Assembly: GCA_003132405.1 (NCBI GenBank) | Contig: PKXQ01000117.1 | Coordinates: 29,524 to 93,523 of the forward strand | DNA: 64,000 nucleotides | DNA from: Acidobacteriaceae bacterium | GTDB taxonomy: Bacteria > Acidobacteriota > Terriglobia > Terriglobales > Acidobacteriaceae | Direction of reading: 5' to 3' | Notes under the pieces: generated by a model | Databases searched by the model: none | Told to the model about the DNA's origin: nothing | What the model saw: the letters and a program-made list of their open reading frames with translations, nothing else | In this document: positions 45,201-54,543 of the stretch, in pieces | Position numbering within the stretch: the stretch's first letter is position 1 | Layout of the letters: every line of letters begins with the position of its first letter | Position numbers and translations under genes: made by a program

Positions 45201-45926
45201 CCCATCTTTGAGAGCTGGCGGCTCACGCAACCAATCGAAGTTCGCCCTGCGGGCGATGACTACGAAGTGATTGAAACCGGCGCCTACCGCGACTTTGCTG
45301 GCGAATTGCGATTTCGCGTCACTCCTCAGGGTGGCATACGTGTCAGTTATGACTTCACCTTTACTGGGGCCGACACGCGGGCGCGGGAGGTCGGCTTGCG
45401 GTTCGGCGTCCCACTCTGGTGCGACAAATTACAGTGGCGCCGCCGCGGCGAATGGACGGTTTATCCCGACGATCATATTGGGCGCAATGATGGATTTGCC
45501 ATGGCGCACTCTTTGGGATTGCAATCTGTTGCTCCTACTCAAACTTTCGCGCTGGACGACACTCCCCTGGGGACGAATGATTTCCGCAGCAGCAAGCGCA
45601 ATTTTGTTTTCGCCTCACTTACCGACAAAGAAGGTTATGGTGTAGGCATTGAGGCGATTGGCTCCCAGCATCTGCGCGCGTCGGTCGATGCTGACGTAAT
45701 CGAAGTGAATGTAAATGACTGGTTCGGGGGCACCGGCGCAGCAGCCTGGGGAGAATGGTGGCAAAACTATGGACAAGGACGGGATCTCCGTTCCGATGAC
45801 CCAAACCAAGGTGTCGCGCGCAACCAAGTGAGTGGAAGCATGCAACTTTATCTGCTAAGTCCGCAGAACCGTGCTGCATGGCGGCAAAGGATGCAGGCCA
45901 TCTCAACATTGTCAGATGCGAAGTAA
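42201..45926 (+). CDS. Large exported GH2 glycosidase with discoidin-like domain
   Basis: 1241 residues, signal peptide (LPRAVLVLIVLAISVDAQ). Residues about 33-170 form an F5/8 type C (discoidin-like) carbohydrate-binding domain (NLAPTARVTASSSSEGTKPE, LNDGDIAHNRWAAKDG, GLRLSGFAGSVSLNEIEVYN), followed by a carboxypeptidase-regulatory-like module. GH2 proper starts near 275 (MNLSGTWRFRPDPEP, VPSHWIMEGFE, VWLNGQRVGSHEGGFSPF). The barrel has acid/base Glu651 (WSVGNESTWG) and nucleophile Glu710 (IIWDESFC). The C-terminal 350 residues resemble the beta-galactosidase small-chain domain (GTYRDFAGELRFRVTPQGGI pattern, VGIEAIGSQHLRASVD). A beta-galactosidase-type activity is likely. It follows the dehydratase gene by 39 bp. 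Confidence 0.88.
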   Translation: MELINMRPSRLPRAVLVLIVLAISVDAQEKPNGNLAPTARVTASSSSEGTKPENLNDGDIAHNRWAAKDGTNPADTWVELNWPTAVQFEEVVVRQEGDQKLSYLNIEARDNSGQWRLIQSVGDSPHLLPRLILAQFGSQNTSGLRLSGFAGSVSLNEIEVYNRTDPPVIEVASDLLNHIFGVVTDGFGTLPFANVAVELQGTMGGKAWRASTQTDEKGMFQVEMPVGLVGDVTASAQLANGASAKRTVEAGDLAAGLSITDETTPSMNLSGTWRFRPDPEPEFFQANFSDADWKSITVPSHWIMEGFESDKGTGGYRRHLQIPASFRGRRIKLLFDGVYSGAEVWLNGQRVGSHEGGFSPFELDVTNAAHPGGDNLLAVLVRENTLSSHLDDMSSYANFPLAGIFRPVRLLSLPEVHVRRFHVQTVFDSNYRDCTLTLDFTVENESNQEISGVPLLFSLKDPAGHSVALANDRLDIRLAPWSRMEQRVEFHVTSPQHWEAEHPLLYTLSAKLVGSGSNGEVVSRRAGFRQVEIRGTEFLINGTPVKLRGVGYYEAAPLSGRTITPDLARRDLLLMKEANLDAFRTEVMLPSEYVYDDADELGFYVEAESPFCWVDESSDLRYLPTFVQRTAEILDRDRSHPSVIIWSVGNESTWGPDFEAAHQFVKKYDPTRPTSAGQSATLELDTMHNPITLARMKEREDEKVPIIWDESFCIFQGDLWGDIREMWLDPGDRDYYIDPLIAVWDAVQTSKNVQGSMIWAWVDDIFLVPGRDSEYGRGGIGNPEHALDGIYHMPGRGIVGDAPWGIVDGWRRKKPEFWHVKMLMSPVHLQERDYPAWKQGDAATITIDNRYEFTNTSELSVEWSVGAQHGTLHPDIAPHTTGKISIPVGSSTKLGDALSVSFLDRQGQPVISARMQLGVAPAVSSVAAAKPAPLRYLHEVFWLGGPLERFLGSTVEGDHFEIAFDGANGRIRRALIDRHSVLYGTPKLHVLPIESTLNEFPIFESWRLTQPIEVRPAGDDYEVIETGAYRDFAGELRFRVTPQGGIRVSYDFTFTGADTRAREVGLRFGVPLWCDKLQWRRRGEWTVYPDDHIGRNDGFAMAHSLGLQSVAPTQTFALDDTPLGTNDFRSSKRNFVFASLTDKEGYGVGIEAIGSQHLRASVDADVIEVNVNDWFGGTGAAAWGEWWQNYGQGRDLRSDDPNQGVARNQVSGSMQLYLLSPQNRAAWRQRMQAISTLSDAK

Positions 45927-45957
45927 AGAAGTTATCGGTGTGGCTGTAGTAATGCAG

Positions 45958-48315
45958 TCAACGCGCTGAACTGGGCGGCTCAAGCCTCAGTTCGAGCATG
46001 GTTACACTGAAAGGTACAAACGAAAAAGAGAACTCGCGCCCCTGCAGACTGATTGCTTGAGAAGATGTGGTGATTCGCTTCGGGTCATTTTGAGAGTTCA
46101 TCGCCTCTGAATCGCGAGCGTCTTCTCTATCTTTTAAAACTGTGATTTCTCCTCCCGAGATTGACGACGAAAAATCATCCAGATGAAATTGCACTTTCTC
46201 TTCCTCTGCTGTGGAATTCACCGCAAAAACGCGCAGTACTTTTCCATCAGAGCTCAGAGTAGCGCTCAGGTCGGGATCTTCGAGCTCCCAGGAAATCTTT
46301 GTGGAACGCGAGATTTCTAACGGATATGTGCCAGCTGCCCGCTGATAGAGCTGCTGTGAATAATAAGTTGGAGAGAGATAGAGCCAGCCCGGACCGGGTT
46401 GAATCACTCCCGAGCCAAAGCTATCGGACAAGTTAGACCGCGCGGCTATCTCGACTAAGTCAGAATAACGATGCAGTAAGTTCTGATAACGCGAGGCGCT
46501 GAGCGCGTTGCCGAGAGTTAGTAACATGCCCCGGGTCAAGCCCATCTCTCCGGCAGTTGTATTCCACTCGGTAATAGCAGCGCGAATGTCCTTTCCTGCC
46601 GCGTGCTGGGCGACCTGATCTTTCAGAAAGTCGAGGCTCGCTTTCTCTGTGGGCAGATCCGCCACTTCGTAATGATGAGGGCAGAGATAATCGAGCGAGC
46701 CAGCGGCGTTGGTCAGGGTTTCGGTAGAGGGAAATGCCGAGAGAATCTTGATTCCCGGGTCCACCTTGCGCATGGCTTCAGCAAAAGTGCGGACGGACTC
46801 GTCGTAGTCCGAGCCCCGCACTTCGTTTCCTATCTGCCAGTACTTGACGCCGTAGGGCTCGGGATGGCCATTCTGCGCTCTGATTTTTCCCCAATGCGTT
46901 TGCGCGCTGCCGTTCAGATACTCGACTTCATCGGCGGCGTCTTGCGGCTTCTTGCCGCTCCAACGGACACAGATCAGCGGCTCCGCGCCCACATAACGCG
47001 AGAGCTGAACAAATTCTTCTACCCCGACAAAATTCGGTTCGAGTCCACCCCATGGCCCAGTGACGTAAGGAACGCGGGTGTCCCATGGGCCAATTGATTT
47101 CTCCCACTCGTAGACTTCGATCATGCTTCCGCCGAAGCGAATGATGCCGGGATTCATGGCCTTGAGAGCAGCGACTACGTCTGGCTTCCACAGGCCGAGC
47201 ACAGCTTCTTCGCCTATCAGGTAAATGCGATCGAGGTTCAACGTTGCCGGGCCTTCAAATTCGATAGTCAGCGTTGCATTGGCAATCGTGCGATGTGCGC
47301 GCAATAGGACTTCGGCAGTTTGCCAAGTGTCTTCTACGTGGTTGATGAGCACCGGGCCCGCGATCAGGCCACCTGCGCCGCGCAGAGACGCCCATACGCG
47401 CGGGTGACCTGCGCCTTTTATGTGCAAGTGCAAACGGTAGCCTACACCTTGCTTCAAATAGAAGCCGTCTTGCGATATTCCAGCGCGCGCCCGTGCCACG
47501 GGCAATTCGATCTTCTCGGACACTTTGCCGTTGTAGGGATCCGATGTATCCAGATAAAAGGTTGCATCGTGAACCGCGCCGTCGGGGTACCAGGGGCGGT
47601 TCGGCCAATCGATGCCGCGTTTATACGCAGGCTCGCATGGAGTTTCTTCCTCGAAACTGTCACTCTCAACCTGCTGAGCGAGCATAGAGGGAATCATGTG
47701 GCAGAGCGGTTCGATGAATTGCCCTCCCTGCTTCAAGTCAATCGGCCGCTGGCTGAGTTTCGAGTTCTTGATATAGACATCGTTCGCCTGAGATAGTGTC
47801 AACGGTTCGAGGCGAACGTCATCGAACCAAAGCTTTCCCGAATAATCCGACAGAAGAGCGATGCGAATGCGGCCCGGTGAAGGCACGCGGAAATTAATTT
47901 CCTCCCGTTGCCACGAGAATGTCCCTGCCGGCGACGACGCTTTGCCCTGATTGCCCGCCGGCGTTTCCACTTCTAAGGCGCCGCGTTGATCGTTGTCGAG
48001 CTTCGAATCAACGGCCGCGCCTTTGATCCAGACACTGGCTTTCCAGATTGAGCCGGCCGGAAGAAACAACTCCTGGCTGACCTTGACGTCAGACGGTTGC
48101 TTAGTGTCGATTCGCAGAGAGCGGCTTCCCTCGTTGACTTGAGCGTCGTCTACTTGAATTACGACGCCCTTCGCATCCGGGCTGCTTGAGACTTCCCATC
48201 CCGATACTTGTCCCGCATGACTAGCGGTCGCTTCAAAGCCAGGATTTTGCAAATGAGGAACACTTTGCGCGTTGAGGGCGCCCGCCGCGACTAGCAAGAA
48301 TAACCACCGAAACAT
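45958..48315 (-). CDS. Exported GH51-like alpha-L-arabinofuranosidase
   Basis: 785 residues; AGGAGG is four bases before the ATG, and a signal peptide follows (MFRWLFLLVAAGALNAQ). Residues about 25-170 look like a carbohydrate-binding jelly roll (LQNPGFEATASHAGQVSGWE, LWFDDVRLEPL). The barrel carries the clan A pair Glu498 (KYWQIGNEVRGSDYD) as acid/base and Glu583 (AAITEWNTTAGEMG) as nucleophile; the IIRFGGSMIEVYEWEKSIGP segment also fits GH51. A beta-sandwich closes the protein (KVLRVFAVNSTAEEEKVQF). The expected reaction is release of terminal alpha-L-arabinofuranose. It converges on the GH2 gene and diverges from the GH27 gene. Confidence 0.85.
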   Translation of the reverse strand: MFRWLFLLVAAGALNAQSVPHLQNPGFEATASHAGQVSGWEVSSSPDAKGVVIQVDDAQVNEGSRSLRIDTKQPSDVKVSQELFLPAGSIWKASVWIKGAAVDSKLDNDQRGALEVETPAGNQGKASSPAGTFSWQREEINFRVPSPGRIRIALLSDYSGKLWFDDVRLEPLTLSQANDVYIKNSKLSQRPIDLKQGGQFIEPLCHMIPSMLAQQVESDSFEEETPCEPAYKRGIDWPNRPWYPDGAVHDATFYLDTSDPYNGKVSEKIELPVARARAGISQDGFYLKQGVGYRLHLHIKGAGHPRVWASLRGAGGLIAGPVLINHVEDTWQTAEVLLRAHRTIANATLTIEFEGPATLNLDRIYLIGEEAVLGLWKPDVVAALKAMNPGIIRFGGSMIEVYEWEKSIGPWDTRVPYVTGPWGGLEPNFVGVEEFVQLSRYVGAEPLICVRWSGKKPQDAADEVEYLNGSAQTHWGKIRAQNGHPEPYGVKYWQIGNEVRGSDYDESVRTFAEAMRKVDPGIKILSAFPSTETLTNAAGSLDYLCPHHYEVADLPTEKASLDFLKDQVAQHAAGKDIRAAITEWNTTAGEMGLTRGMLLTLGNALSASRYQNLLHRYSDLVEIAARSNLSDSFGSGVIQPGPGWLYLSPTYYSQQLYQRAAGTYPLEISRSTKISWELEDPDLSATLSSDGKVLRVFAVNSTAEEEKVQFHLDDFSSSISGGEITVLKDREDARDSEAMNSQNDPKRITTSSQAISLQGREFSFSFVPFSVTMLELRLEPPSSAR

Positions 48316-48514
48316 CTGTCCTCCTGAGAAGACGCGAGCGAAAAATTACGATCGCAGCGGCCCAGATTGTACACTGACGTGCACAGCGGCCAAAGAAACG
48401 CGACGAGAAATGTTAGCGCGGCGAAGTTGACTAGAGTGCAGCGATGGCGTAGCGTGCCACAAATGCGATTATGCGTTATTAATTTTTCGGGTGCATTATC
48501 TTGAGATCACTAGC

Positions 48515-49714
48515 ATGAGACAACGAATCTGGATTTTCGCAGTTCTTGCTGTGTCCCTGACCGCGACGGTATTTGCGGAGAAACCGCCAGTCTCGGCTGG
48601 GTTGGCGCTTACTCCGCCGATGGGATTTAACACTTGGAATAAATTTGGATGCGACGTGAGCGACGAACTGGTTCGGGGCATGGCCGATGCGATGGTGAAA
48701 TCGGGCATGAAGGATGCGGGTTATCAGTACATTGTGATCGACGATTGCTGGCAGGTGGCGCGCGATGCGAATGGAAATATTATTGCCGATCCGCAACGCT
48801 TTCCTTCAGGGATCAAGGCGCTGGCGGATTATGTTCATTCGCTGGGGCTGAAGTTTGGAATTTATTCCGATGCCGGCTCGAAAACCTGCGCGGGGCGCCC
48901 GGGTGGACGCGGTCACGAGTTTCAAGACGCACTGCAATACGCTGCGTGGGGAGTTGATTACCTGAAGTATGACTGGTGCAATACCACAACGCAGGATGCG
49001 CAAGCGTCGTATGGATTGATTCGCGACGCGCTTGATGCCAGCGGCCGTCCGATTGTGCTGAGCATCTGTGAATGGGGGAAGGCGAAGCCGTGGTTATGGG
49101 GCAAGGATGTAGGCGGGAATCTGTGGCGCACCACTGACGACATTAATGACACGTGGGAGTCGCACGAGAAATGGCCCGACGGAAGCTGTTGCAGGCGCGG
49201 AGTGGTGGACATACTCGATCTGCAAGTTGGATTGGAATCTTTTGCCGGGCCGGGACACTGGAATGATCCCGACATGCTGGAAGTGGGGAACGGGGGGATG
49301 AGTACGATCGAATATCGTTCGCATTTTAGCTTGTGGGCAATTCTGGCGGCGCCCTTGATGGCGGGCAACGATCTGCGCAGCATGACGCCCGAGATCCGCG
49401 ACCTCCTTATTAATAAGGAGGTGATTGGCGTAAATCAGGATGCGCTCGGACGCGAGGGACGGCGTGTATGGAAAGACGGTGATCGCGAGGTGTGGTCCAA
49501 AGAGCAACAGGATGGGAGCCGCGCGGTGGCGCTCCTGAATCGCGGCGGCTCGGAGCAGCAGATCCCTTTGAAGTGGGAACAAATTGGTTATCCGGCTCAC
49601 GTGCCCGCAACAGTGCGCGACCTTTGGGCGCACAAAGAATTGGGAAAGTTCACTGGAGATTTTTCAGCGATGGTGCCTCCGCACGGAGTGGTGATGGTGA
49701 TCGTGCGACCGTAG
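48515..49714 (+). CDS. Exported GH27 alpha-galactosidase
   Basis: 399 residues from ATG 48515, where a signal peptide begins (MRQRIWIFAVLAVSLTATVFA); a GTG 24 bp upstream is less likely. The mature protein opens with the GH27 signature LALTPPMGFNTWNKFGCDVS. The nucleophile is Asp153 (DYLKYDWCN) and the acid/base Asp209 (RTTDDINDTWES). Other hallmarks are YIVIDDCWQ, LKFGIYSDAGSKTCAG, GHWNDPDMLEVGNGG and AILAAPLMAGNDLR. A short beta-sandwich ends the protein. The enzyme removes terminal alpha-galactose, as from galactomannan or galactosylated arabinans. The stop codon is next to the start of the broken glycosidase gene, so the two were likely one operon. Confidence 0.95.
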   Translation: MRQRIWIFAVLAVSLTATVFAEKPPVSAGLALTPPMGFNTWNKFGCDVSDELVRGMADAMVKSGMKDAGYQYIVIDDCWQVARDANGNIIADPQRFPSGIKALADYVHSLGLKFGIYSDAGSKTCAGRPGGRGHEFQDALQYAAWGVDYLKYDWCNTTTQDAQASYGLIRDALDASGRPIVLSICEWGKAKPWLWGKDVGGNLWRTTDDINDTWESHEKWPDGSCCRRGVVDILDLQVGLESFAGPGHWNDPDMLEVGNGGMSTIEYRSHFSLWAILAAPLMAGNDLRSMTPEIRDLLINKEVIGVNQDALGREGRRVWKDGDREVWSKEQQDGSRAVALLNRGGSEQQIPLKWEQIGYPAHVPATVRDLWAHKELGKFTGDFSAMVPPHGVVMVIVRP

Positions 49715-49715
49715 G

Positions 49716-51949
49716 ATGCGAGGGAATTTTGACTGGCCATTTCGCATGAGCTTTACTCTCCGCAAGATTAATCTTGGGCTTTTCGCAATCGCCGTCTTCG
49801 TGGTGCTTAGCGCGGGTGCCGCCGGGCAGACTGCGGCCTCATCTCACGTCGTTTCCTACAGCGAAACCGCAGGCCAGATAACACTTGCCAATGATCACAT
49901 CGAATTGGTTTTTGATCGAGCGCATCACACCATCTTGCGTTTGGCAGCGGATCACACTGGAAAGCGCAAGTTCGGTTTCAATCTTCTTGCCTTGGACGGC
50001 ATTCGCTGCGATGACGGGGACGAGACAGGCGCTGGCTCAACGCGTGTCGAAATGCTTGAGCAGAGGCCGCAGCGGATCACGCTTCGCCTGACGTGGGTGC
50101 AGGGAGATTCAGGAAACGGGGATACGGCCGCATTAACGCTCTCGCTCGGCGCCGCCGATCGTGGTGTGCATGTGGAGATGACTTGGCCGGCGTCTGCTTG
50201 GAGTATGGTCGAACCGCGCGTGCGAATGGCGTTTCGGCAATGGATGCTGTTGGGAATTTTTGATCGCGGCGTCGTGCAGTATGTTGCTGGGCAGCACAAG
50301 GCTTTTATGTCGCGCGATCCGTTGCGGCTCTTCTATACGATGGACCGCGCTTACGGATCGGTGGCCGTCGTGCCGGATGACGAGAGTGGCATTGCGGAAA
50401 GCGTGCTTCTCTCTGGCGACGGCACCTTTGCGGCCGGTATTGAGTTGCGGCCGCAGGTGTCGCAGGAAACGGCCGATGCCTGGATTCCATTATCACCATC
50501 GTCGCGAGCGGTGCCGTTGAAATCACTAATCCCGTCGGTTGAGCAATCGCAGAAGCGAACCGTCGCTTTTGAAATCTACGCCAACGATTTATCTTTTCCT
50601 GCACACCATGCTGAGAACATGATCGGGGGCGGCGAGCGGGCAGCGAGCGACTCGGCAGCATATTTCGCCGCAGTTTATGGAAGCGCTGCCGGGGTGCTGG
50701 GGTCTTACGCTGAGCGTGGCAGCGCATATCCTACGCTCGCCACTCCCGATCGCCCCTATGGCGATGCTTTTAATTTTTTCGATTATGACGAGTGGCCGAC
50801 GGTTGTTACGCTCAGCTACTCCGGCGATCCGCTGTTGCAGGCTGAGGCCGGCAAAATACTGGAGCGGAGCGAGAGCGCTATGCGCGCCGACGGACAGATG
50901 CCGCATCACTTCGAAAATGGCGCGCCCACCTATATTTCCATCGCAAAATCAAACCAGACCGGGCCCAATATTTTCTGGGTGCTGGCTGCTTCGGAATACG
51001 CGGCTGGCACCGGCGACGAGGCTTGGTTGCGGGCTCATTATGCGCATTTGCGCCAGGCTACAGATTGGGTCCTGGCCAAATACGATCCCGCGCACAAACT
51101 CCTGCGCGCGGATGGGCCACTGTTCATCGATGTGTTTCGCCGCAGCGGCTACACCCTCGATACCAATGTTATGGCGCTCTATCTTCTCGATCGAATGGCG
51201 GACGTTGCCGAGTTTTGCGGCGACGCGGAGAGCGCCGAGCGCTATCGCTCCATGAGGAGCAACTTGTCTGCCGGTATTCGCGATCAGCTGTACGTGCCCC
51301 GCATGCCGGGATGCGTTTGTGCTCCCGCATCCAACCGATGAAGCAGTTTGCCGGCGTTGTTAGCGTCGGGCAAACCGAAGGCAAGTGCCGCAAAGTTGCC
51401 ATTGTAGTCCACTTTATCACAGAGTGCTGCCATCCTGATTTCTCTGCGTTATGAAATGATCTTCGCCATTCCATCTGGTGGCTGGACATGGCCACGCGCG
51501 TGCGCAACGGCGATCGGAACACGTTTGCGGCACTCTTAGATAACGTTGAATCAGACTTGCTGCGCGATGTTTGGATGCCAGAAAGATACGATGCTGCCGG
51601 ACTGCCCGCGCATAACAGTTACTATCATGAATATCCGGAGATCATATCGATGGTGCTGCGCGAGATGCGCTACGGCATGCACATCGGCATGATGGAGGTG
51701 ACGATCCATGCTTTCGATTCCGCCAACTACGATCTTCGGATTGGTAAGCTACGCGTAACTTTTTCGCCGGATGTGGTCGCGATAGAAGTTCCGGGAACCA
51801 CTATGCGAACGTTCAATGTGGGCGGTCTTCGGCCGCGCACGGGCTATAAGATCTCTACCGGCGAAAGTCTAAAGACCGACGCTGAGGGTATGCTGCGGTT
51901 CCGCGCGCACGCGGGCGAACTGATTAATATTCAGCGCAGTTCGAACTAG
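49716..51949 (+). pseudogene. Broken (alpha/alpha)6-type glycosidase gene with internal inversion
   Basis: The first 541 codons (49716-51341) encode a signal peptide (INLGLFAIAVFVVLSAGAAG), a beta domain and the start of a helical barrel (FFDYDEWPTVVTLSYSGDPL, TGPNIFWVLAASEYAAG). The frame then runs into noncoding sequence and stops at 51339. Barrel and beta-sandwich coding resumes in another frame around 51455 (NDLRHSIWWLDMATRVRNGD) and goes on to 51949 (ERYDAAGLPAHNSYYHEYPE). The missing piece, 51287-51456, reads as family-like protein only on the minus strand (HFITQRNQDGST, DKVDYNGNFAALAFGLPDAN). Reversing that piece restores the frame for 15 codons; two more one-base shifts remain. It may be a decayed gene or an assembly error. 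Substrate unknown. Confidence 0.75.
51282..51461 (+). other. 170-bp microinversion bounded by GATCA/TGATC
   Basis: GATCA at 51282-51286 and TGATC at 51457-51461 form a 5-bp inverted repeat. The 170 bases between them carry the coding sense of the surrounding gene on the opposite strand. If they are turned round, the upstream frame continues IRDHFITQRNQDGST without a stop. The short repeats are what is expected for a replication template switch. Confidence 0.7.
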
Positions 51950-51973
51950 TCTGCGACGTTGATTGTGTGCCGA

Positions 51974-53113
51974 TTATTTCGCAGCATTCCCTGGCCCACC
52001 CACCGAATAAAGTCGAGGAATTCTTCGTTCGAGGGACGGCAGAGCGGGAAACGGCGCGTGCGGCTCAGTCTGGTACCAGTAGGCGACCGAGAAATAATTG
52101 TCGGATCGATGGTTGGCGTGGCCGTGCTCAATCGTCGCCCGCAATGACTGCGTAAACGTGATCGGCGAATCAAGATGAAAGCGATACACCGAAGAACGGC
52201 TTCCGGCATACTCCTCACCCTTCACTGGCGCGCCATATAGGCCATAGGAAAATGCGTGATTGCCGAAATCCCATGCGCCTAGAAAATAATCTTCCGAGCC
52301 GGTTCCATTGATGGATGGCTGGTTCTCGCCATCCACGAAGAACATGTCGTCTCCCTCGCCCCACCAGCCATCCTGATTTTGCAGAACGGACATGGTCACT
52401 CCCACAAAGTGTCCTCTGCCCTTCGCCTCCATCCACACGTAGTTGCCGTCACCATCCAGGTTTTTCTTAGCCTCGATTTGCGAGTCGTTGTTGTTCTGCC
52501 ATTGATTGGTCCAACCTTTGGCGGGCGCGGCTTGCCTGTACTGCGCATGGAAGTAGAGCGTGTCTGCGGGTAAAGGCTTGGAGTATCCGCGGTAGTCGAT
52601 GTTGAAGTAGAACGAATCGACCCGCTGCTTCCCTTCGTTGGTCACTGTGATTCGCGCATGCTTCTGGAAGGGCATGGGGAAAAAACAATTCAACGCTTTG
52701 TCGGAGCCAACCGACAAGGGGAGAGACTCATAGAGAAAATAATCGCCGAGACCAAGGCCGAAAAAATCTCCAATGGGAGTTTCCACACTGGGCGCGGCCT
52801 CGCCGTCCCAATACATGCGCAGAACTAGCGCTTTTAAATGATGCGGATCGTCGCTCGCAATCGTGACCCAGATGTGGCTGACTAGGCCCGGTCCCGCATC
52901 ATCCAGCAGAGCCAGAGTTTCGCCAGCGGCAATGGGTCGCGCATCGGCATTGCCTCCACTCCGGTCGTAGCTTGACGCTCGCTTTTGGATGTAGTCCCTG
53001 GCTTGGGACAGACTGGATAGCCAACTGGTGGAATCCTGCCCGTGAGCTGCGCAGGGCGGGAGCATGATAATGACCAGCGCGGAAAAGACGGCGAAGAAAC
53101 GTAGTCGTGTCAT
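51974..53113 (-). CDS. DUF2961 / GH172-like exported protein
   Basis: 379 residues, signal peptide (LRFFAVFSALVIIMLPPCAAHG). The DUF2961 family, now partly classed as GH172 with difructose-anhydride and D-arabinofuranosidase activities, is recognised by GPGLVSHIWVTIASDDPHHL, LRMYWDGEAAPSVETPIGDFFG, MPFQKHARITVTNEG, EGDDMFFVDGENQPSINGTG and SEDYFLGAWDFG. The Glu and Asp residues of these last two motifs are the likely catalytic and metal-binding residues. The fold is a pair of jelly rolls and members often form trimers or hexamers. It lies next to the second sugar porter (11 bp) and probably shares its transcript. The substrate is likely a furanosyl sugar, by family analogy only. Confidence 0.87.
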   Translation of the reverse strand: MTRLRFFAVFSALVIIMLPPCAAHGQDSTSWLSSLSQARDYIQKRASSYDRSGGNADARPIAAGETLALLDDAGPGLVSHIWVTIASDDPHHLKALVLRMYWDGEAAPSVETPIGDFFGLGLGDYFLYESLPLSVGSDKALNCFFPMPFQKHARITVTNEGKQRVDSFYFNIDYRGYSKPLPADTLYFHAQYRQAAPAKGWTNQWQNNNDSQIEAKKNLDGDGNYVWMEAKGRGHFVGVTMSVLQNQDGWWGEGDDMFFVDGENQPSINGTGSEDYFLGAWDFGNHAFSYGLYGAPVKGEEYAGSRSSVYRFHLDSPITFTQSLRATIEHGHANHRSDNYFSVAYWYQTEPHAPFPALPSLERRIPRLYSVGGPGNAAK

Positions 53114-53124
53114 GTGGCCTAACT

Positions 53125-54474
53125 CTATTCGATCCCAAGTTGCTTCTGTATCTGCTCCAGCGGAACGCCCTTCGTCTCTGGCACGAACATTTTCACCCAG
53201 ATTAATTGCAGCACCATCATGCCGGCGAAGAATGAGAAGACGTAGCCGGGAGGAAAAGCTGAAACCATTTTAGGGAAAAAAGTTGTGAGCAATGCGGCAA
53301 AGATCCAATGGGTGAAACTGCCCAGGGACTGGCCTTCCGCGCGATGACGGTTGGGAAATATTTCGGAGATAAAGACCCAAATGACTGCGCCTTGGCCGAT
53401 TGCGTGGGCCGCGATGAAGGCAAAGATGCAGACCGGGACGATCGTGTAATGCTCGGTGAAGAACGCCCATGCAACCAGACCGAGTGAGGCGATGTAGCCG
53501 AATGAGCCTATATAAAGGAGGGTGCGCCGGCCCAGCCGGTCAATGAGCCACAAGCCTACAAACGTAAATACAAGGTTAGTGACGCCGATGCCGATTGACT
53601 GCAGCAGCGCGGCTTTTGCGCCTAAGCCGGTGAGTTCGAAGATGCGCGGGGCGAAATAGAGGATGGCGTTGATGCCGGAGAGCTGGTTGAAAAACGCGAT
53701 GAGAATGGCGAGAAGGATCGGCTTGCGAAGACGAGCGGTCCAGAAACGGCCGGAGGAGGCTTTCTCCGAAGACGCAGCGGCGATTTCGTTGGCTTCGGCC
53801 TCAATCTCAGCATTTGAGGCTTCGGGTTCAATCCGTCGCAAGACTTTGAGGCCGGCCTCGCGATCGCCCTTTTTCGCCAGCAGCCAACGCGGACTCTCGG
53901 GAATACCGAAACACAACAGCGCGTAGAGAAGTGACGGAAAGGCGGCCACGCCCAGCATCCAGCGCCAGGCATTTTCGCCCACGCCGGCGAGCAACGCATT
54001 GGAGACGAAAGCGACCAGGATGCCGAAAACAATGTTGAATTGAAACATGCCGGCAAGTCTTCCACGATGCTTTGGAGGAGCGATCTCTGAGATGTAGAGC
54101 GGAGCCGCGACGGTGGAGATGCCAATGCCGAGGCCGCCGATGACGCGCGCGATGATAAACAAGGAGACGTTCGTCGCCAGCGCCGATCCTACAGCGCCTA
54201 CGAAATAAAGAACGCCGATCCAAAGCAGCGTGGCCTTGCGACCGAATCGGTCTACGGGCCAGCCGCCTATGAGTGATCCGACGACGGTGCCGTAGAGTGC
54301 GGAGGCCATGGCGATGCCGTGCAGGCTGGGACTCAGCCCCCAGAGCGATTGAATTGTTTTTTCGGCGCCGGAAATAACGACGGTGTCAAAACCGAAGAGA
54401 AACCCGGCGAGCGCAGAGGTGAGCGACCAGAAGAAGAGGCGACCGTTCATGGTGGATGGAGTCGAAGAGCGCAT
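53125..54474 (-). CDS. Sugar-porter family MFS transporter (second copy)
   Basis: 449 residues. Sugar-porter signatures: ALAGFLFGFDTVVISGAEKT in TM1, GGWPVDRFGRKATLL, PLYISEIAPPKHRGRLAGMF, GIPESPRWLLAKKGD, FFNQLSGINAILYFAPRIF in TM7, WLIDRLGRRTLL and the C-terminal VPETKGVPLEQIQ. It is clearly a different branch from the porter near the IclR gene. A second ATG 24 bp inside (MNGRLFFWSL) could also be the start; neither has a clear ribosome binding site. It is upstream of the DUF2961 gene and downstream of the alpha/beta hydrolase gene in the same direction, so it may import the sugar set free by this group. Confidence 0.92.
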   Translation of the reverse strand: MRSSTPSTMNGRLFFWSLTSALAGFLFGFDTVVISGAEKTIQSLWGLSPSLHGIAMASALYGTVVGSLIGGWPVDRFGRKATLLWIGVLYFVGAVGSALATNVSLFIIARVIGGLGIGISTVAAPLYISEIAPPKHRGRLAGMFQFNIVFGILVAFVSNALLAGVGENAWRWMLGVAAFPSLLYALLCFGIPESPRWLLAKKGDREAGLKVLRRIEPEASNAEIEAEANEIAAASSEKASSGRFWTARLRKPILLAILIAFFNQLSGINAILYFAPRIFELTGLGAKAALLQSIGIGVTNLVFTFVGLWLIDRLGRRTLLYIGSFGYIASLGLVAWAFFTEHYTIVPVCIFAFIAAHAIGQGAVIWVFISEIFPNRHRAEGQSLGSFTHWIFAALLTTFFPKMVSAFPPGYVFSFFAGMMVLQLIWVKMFVPETKGVPLEQIQKQLGIE

Positions 54475-54543
54475 CCAACGATAGACGGAATGATGACGGG
54501 ACGCAAATTTTTCGGAATCGCCTGGCTTATTGTGCGGCAGATG

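Noticed and set aside
51023-51454. 143-codon plus-strand frame bridging the broken glycosidase
   Set aside because: It lies partly out of frame over coding sequence and partly over the inverted segment, so it is not a separate gene.
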